64,000 nucleotides of DNA from Ignavibacteria bacterium. Its GTDB lineage: Bacteria; Bacteroidota; Ignavibacteria; Kapaibacteriales; Kapaibacteriaceae. Position 1 is the first letter of the stretch. The number at the start of each line of letters is the position of its first letter. Under the pieces are notes generated by a model. It ran no database searches and had not been told where the DNA came from. It saw only the letters and a list, made by a program, of their open reading frames with translations. Below are positions 61,755 to 64,000 of this stretch, piece after piece. A program made the translations under genes and the position numbers. The DNA is taken from assembly GCA_016707005.1 (NCBI GenBank), contig JADJIQ010000005.1:950001-1014000 (forward strand). Direction: 5' to 3'.

Positions 61755-64000
61755 ATGGTTCGGGGCTGGTACCATATCGTCGGGATCCTCTTTTGCGCTG
61801 CCATTTCGGTTGGCGCACAGGATACTATTCTCTTGCCACCGGCCCGGATCTCGGGTGAGATCAATAGACACGAGGCAGTTGCCGAGATATTCCCGTGTGA
61901 TAGTACGGTAAGGATGCGCCAGGCAACTCAGTTCAGCGTTGGCGATGAAGTGATCATGATCCAGATGAAGGGGGCCCGTATCATCGAAACAGATGATTCC
62001 ACCTATGGTACGATCACAGACATGAATGGTGCCGGGTGTGTGGAGTTCCTTGTCGTCGGCGCTATCACAAATGACCGCATTACGTTTACATCTTCATGGG
62101 TTCACCCCTACGATCCTACGGGCAGTATACAGCTTGTAAGTGTACCTTCATATGGGGATGCTAGCACTTCCGGACCGATCACTGCGAAAAGTTGGAACGG
62201 CACTGTTGGTGGCGTCGTGGTGCTACGCACGTACGGCGAACTCACTCTCTTCCACGACATAGATGTTTCTGGTCTGGGGTTCCGCGGAGGTTTCCCGTCC
62301 TTCCCGGTTGATGTGTGCACTCCAAATGAATGGGGCTCCTACTACATCTTTGGTGGTGGTGGAGAGAAGGGTGACGGCATCGCAACGATCGCATCGAGTC
62401 AGGCATTGGCTAGCCGCGGACCATACGCCAACGGTGGCGGTGGCGGCAACGGTGGTAATGCCGGCGGTGCCGGCGGAAGTAATGCCGGCAACGGCGGTCA
62501 CGGCGGAGATGCAAATACGTTCTGCCCACAGTTCAAGGATCAAGGGGGCTATCCAGGACAAGCAGTGGACTCCCTTCTTCTGAAGCAACGTGTCTTCCTT
62601 GGTGGCGGTGGCGGTGGCGGACACCAGAACAACATTCAAGGAACTGCCGGTGCATCTGGTGGCGGCATCGTTATCATCAAGGCGTACTCGATCAGATCCT
62701 ACGGTGGCAGAATTCTGGCGCGTGGAAACACGGTAGTGGATACGGCAGCATGGGAAGATCCAACCTTTATGCAACCGGGAGATGGTGCAGGTGGTGGTGG
62801 CGCAGGCGGAACGGTTTTACTCGATGTTGCGGAAGGTTCGAATCAGATCACGGTAGATGTCCAAGGCGGTAACGGCGGATACGTAGGTGCTCGATATCAG
62901 CCCAATGGACCCGGAGGAGGAGGTGGTGGTGGTGCAGTGATCGTCACAAAGCCACTTCCATTGTTGAACGCCATCGTCAGTGGTGGCAAACCAGGGATCC
63001 ATATCTCGCCGGAGACGGCCGACAGCGTTCGCAATAGTCCGTGGGGTGCAACGGCAGGAACGGATGGACGAGTAGTTGAAGGGTTTGCGTGGAAGTTTGC
63101 ATCGCGGAAGACCTTCACTGCTTCGGGCGGTGGTGATATCTGTCCGGGTGACAGTGTGACGTTGACAGCAATGCCTGGCTTTATGCTGTATCGTTGGAGT
63201 AACGGCAGAACAGAACCAACCATCCGAGTTGGAGATCCGGGGATCTACAGTGTAACGGTCACCGACAGTGGCGGATGCAGGCAGACCGTGGGCGGTATGG
63301 TTGTGAGGCTCGATCCGACGTTGGTTGACGTGCCACCAATTCTCGATTTCGGTAGTGTCGACTTCAAGCGCTCCTACAGCAGAATGTTAACCATCCGCAG
63401 TTTGGATGATGATACGATCGTTGTAACAGGTGTGTCGAATGCCGTTGGATTTACTGTGGCAGATCCGTCGATCTTTCCCGTCTCCATCGCCCCTTTTGGA
63501 ACACTGGATGTTGAGATCGTCTTCTATGCGGGAGAACCGCGTGAGTATTTCGGATCCATTACGGTTGATGTAGCGAAGCCGTGCGCCTTGACGCGCACTG
63601 TGGACCTTCATGCGCAGGTTAATCCTGTGCGGATCAGGATCTTTATGCCTGATACCGTTGCGAAGATCGGTGCAGCGAATATGTCGATCCCTGTCTATGC
63701 CACTCTTCAACCAGACACAGTTGAACTCCCGAACACACTCCTTCGTGTGAGCATTACACTCAACTCTCGCATGTTCGCACCAACGGGTGTGAGCAGAGGG
63801 CGGATCGTAGGTGACATCATCGATATGCTCAACAACACGCGCACGATCGATGTTGAGATAGACTCTATCACTATCCCTGCGAACACATCGATCCTGACAT
63901 ACGTGGTCGGTACTGTATTACTTACCGGCGAGGAGCGGTCAACTCTTGATGTGGTGGATGTGGAATGGATCCGTTCCGAACAAATGCCGATCGTTACCAT
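61755..64000 (+). CDS. Exported glycine-rich protein (partial, open at right edge)
   Basis: The frame runs from ATG 61755 to the window end: 748 complete codons with no stop. Signal MVRGWYHIVGILFCAAISVGAQ. About residues 150-440 are a glycine-rich region with repeated GGGGG, GNGG, GAGG motifs and an LTLFHDIDVSG-like strand. About 455-520 is an Ig/PKD-like module (GGGDICPGDSVTLTAMPG, YRWSNGR), and 525-610 looks like an ASPM-SPD2-Hydin-type module (LDFGSVDFKRSYSRM, APFGTLDVEIVF). Surface or matrix protein, possibly T9SS; the C-terminus is out of view. TATGTTCG, one base from a -7 box, is 3 nt upstream of the ATG. Confidence 0.85.
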   Translation, partial: MVRGWYHIVGILFCAAISVGAQDTILLPPARISGEINRHEAVAEIFPCDSTVRMRQATQFSVGDEVIMIQMKGARIIETDDSTYGTITDMNGAGCVEFLVVGAITNDRITFTSSWVHPYDPTGSIQLVSVPSYGDASTSGPITAKSWNGTVGGVVVLRTYGELTLFHDIDVSGLGFRGGFPSFPVDVCTPNEWGSYYIFGGGGEKGDGIATIASSQALASRGPYANGGGGGNGGNAGGAGGSNAGNGGHGGDANTFCPQFKDQGGYPGQAVDSLLLKQRVFLGGGGGGGHQNNIQGTAGASGGGIVIIKAYSIRSYGGRILARGNTVVDTAAWEDPTFMQPGDGAGGGGAGGTVLLDVAEGSNQITVDVQGGNGGYVGARYQPNGPGGGGGGGAVIVTKPLPLLNAIVSGGKPGIHISPETADSVRNSPWGATAGTDGRVVEGFAWKFASRKTFTASGGGDICPGDSVTLTAMPGFMLYRWSNGRTEPTIRVGDPGIYSVTVTDSGGCRQTVGGMVVRLDPTLVDVPPILDFGSVDFKRSYSRMLTIRSLDDDTIVVTGVSNAVGFTVADPSIFPVSIAPFGTLDVEIVFYAGEPREYFGSITVDVAKPCALTRTVDLHAQVNPVRIRIFMPDTVAKIGAANMSIPVYATLQPDTVELPNTLLRVSITLNSRMFAPTGVSRGRIVGDIIDMLNNTRTIDVEIDSITIPANTSILTYVVGTVLLTGEERSTLDVVDVEWIRSEQMPIVT

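Noticed and set aside
62170..62970. Glycine-rich region as a PE-PGRS-type protein
   Set aside because: The signal peptide, Ig-like and ASH-like modules and Bacteroidota context do not fit the mycobacterial family; the low-complexity similarity is compositional.

Overview
The window looks like one contiguous piece of chromosome from a Gram-negative bacterium of the Bacteroidota/Chlorobiota (FCB) branch, possibly a Kapabacteria-like lineage (inference). The basis is: several exported proteins ending in type IX secretion (T9SS) type A sorting domains with a 'YPNP' motif (genes at 25653, 31961, 39285, 53669, and a weaker one at 9981); promoter-like TAnnTTTG boxes, the -7 element of Bacteroidota, just upstream of several start codons; and a mix of housekeeping genes with many large secreted repeat proteins and lipoproteins. 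There is no prophage, CRISPR array, rRNA or tRNA gene that I can see. Two large genes run off the edges: a DUF2339 membrane protein on the left and a glycine-rich exported protein on the right.

Layout. 1-5.7 kb: a tightly overlapping minus-strand run (4-TM protein, purC, rodA, pdxA, DUF2339). 5.7-8.0 kb: two exported proteins of unknown function. 8.0-8.4 kb: a small graveyard where a Crp/Fnr fragment is joined to a beta-barrel fragment. 8.5-9.9 kb: miaB. 9.9-13.2 kb: an A/T-richer insert (beta-propeller protein plus an interrupted Cys-rich protein) bounded by a 90-bp direct repeat. 13.2-14.9 kb: a four-helix-bundle protein with an unknown partner, then a YefM/YoeB toxin-antitoxin pair. 15-21 kb: esterase, a frameshifted thiamine pyrophosphokinase, a BtuF-like binding protein and a giant TPR/DUF3857/transglutaminase protein. 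21-25.6 kb: uspA, fbp, Tat-exported superoxide dismutase, an RRM RNA-binding protein, leucine dehydrogenase, nusB. 25.6-31.6 kb: a beta-propeller T9SS cargo, two glycosyltransferases, a small membrane protein and an acyl-CoA carboxyltransferase. 32-37 kb: an ice-binding (DUF3494) adhesin, a CAP protein, DoxX plus MarR, and prfA. 37-46.6 kb: a DUF4397 lipoprotein and a seven-gene co-directional run mixing T9SS/barrel surface proteins, CcmB and two phosphoesterase-barrel pairs. 46.6-53.7 kb: crtI, a membrane acyltransferase, TetR, a thioredoxin-fold protein, a small transaldolase, an MqnA-like protein, a TrmH methyltransferase and a purple acid phosphatase. 53.7-64 kb: a second IgGFc-like T9SS protein, CtpA protease, DUF3108, a BadF/BcrA-type ATPase, a YdjM-like membrane protein, LD-carboxypeptidase and the glycine-rich protein.

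Two genome-wide themes are not explained by genes. First, short-period tandem repeat arrays (7-, 8- and 9-bp units) sit at or across stop codons in at least eight places. Second, the octamer A(A/G)GGGGCT occurs about 42 times (counted by eye, 21 on each strand), some ten times more than expected, and is absent from the inserted segment. Many genes overlap by ATGA/GTGA, so translational coupling is common, and three convergent gene pairs overlap at their tails.
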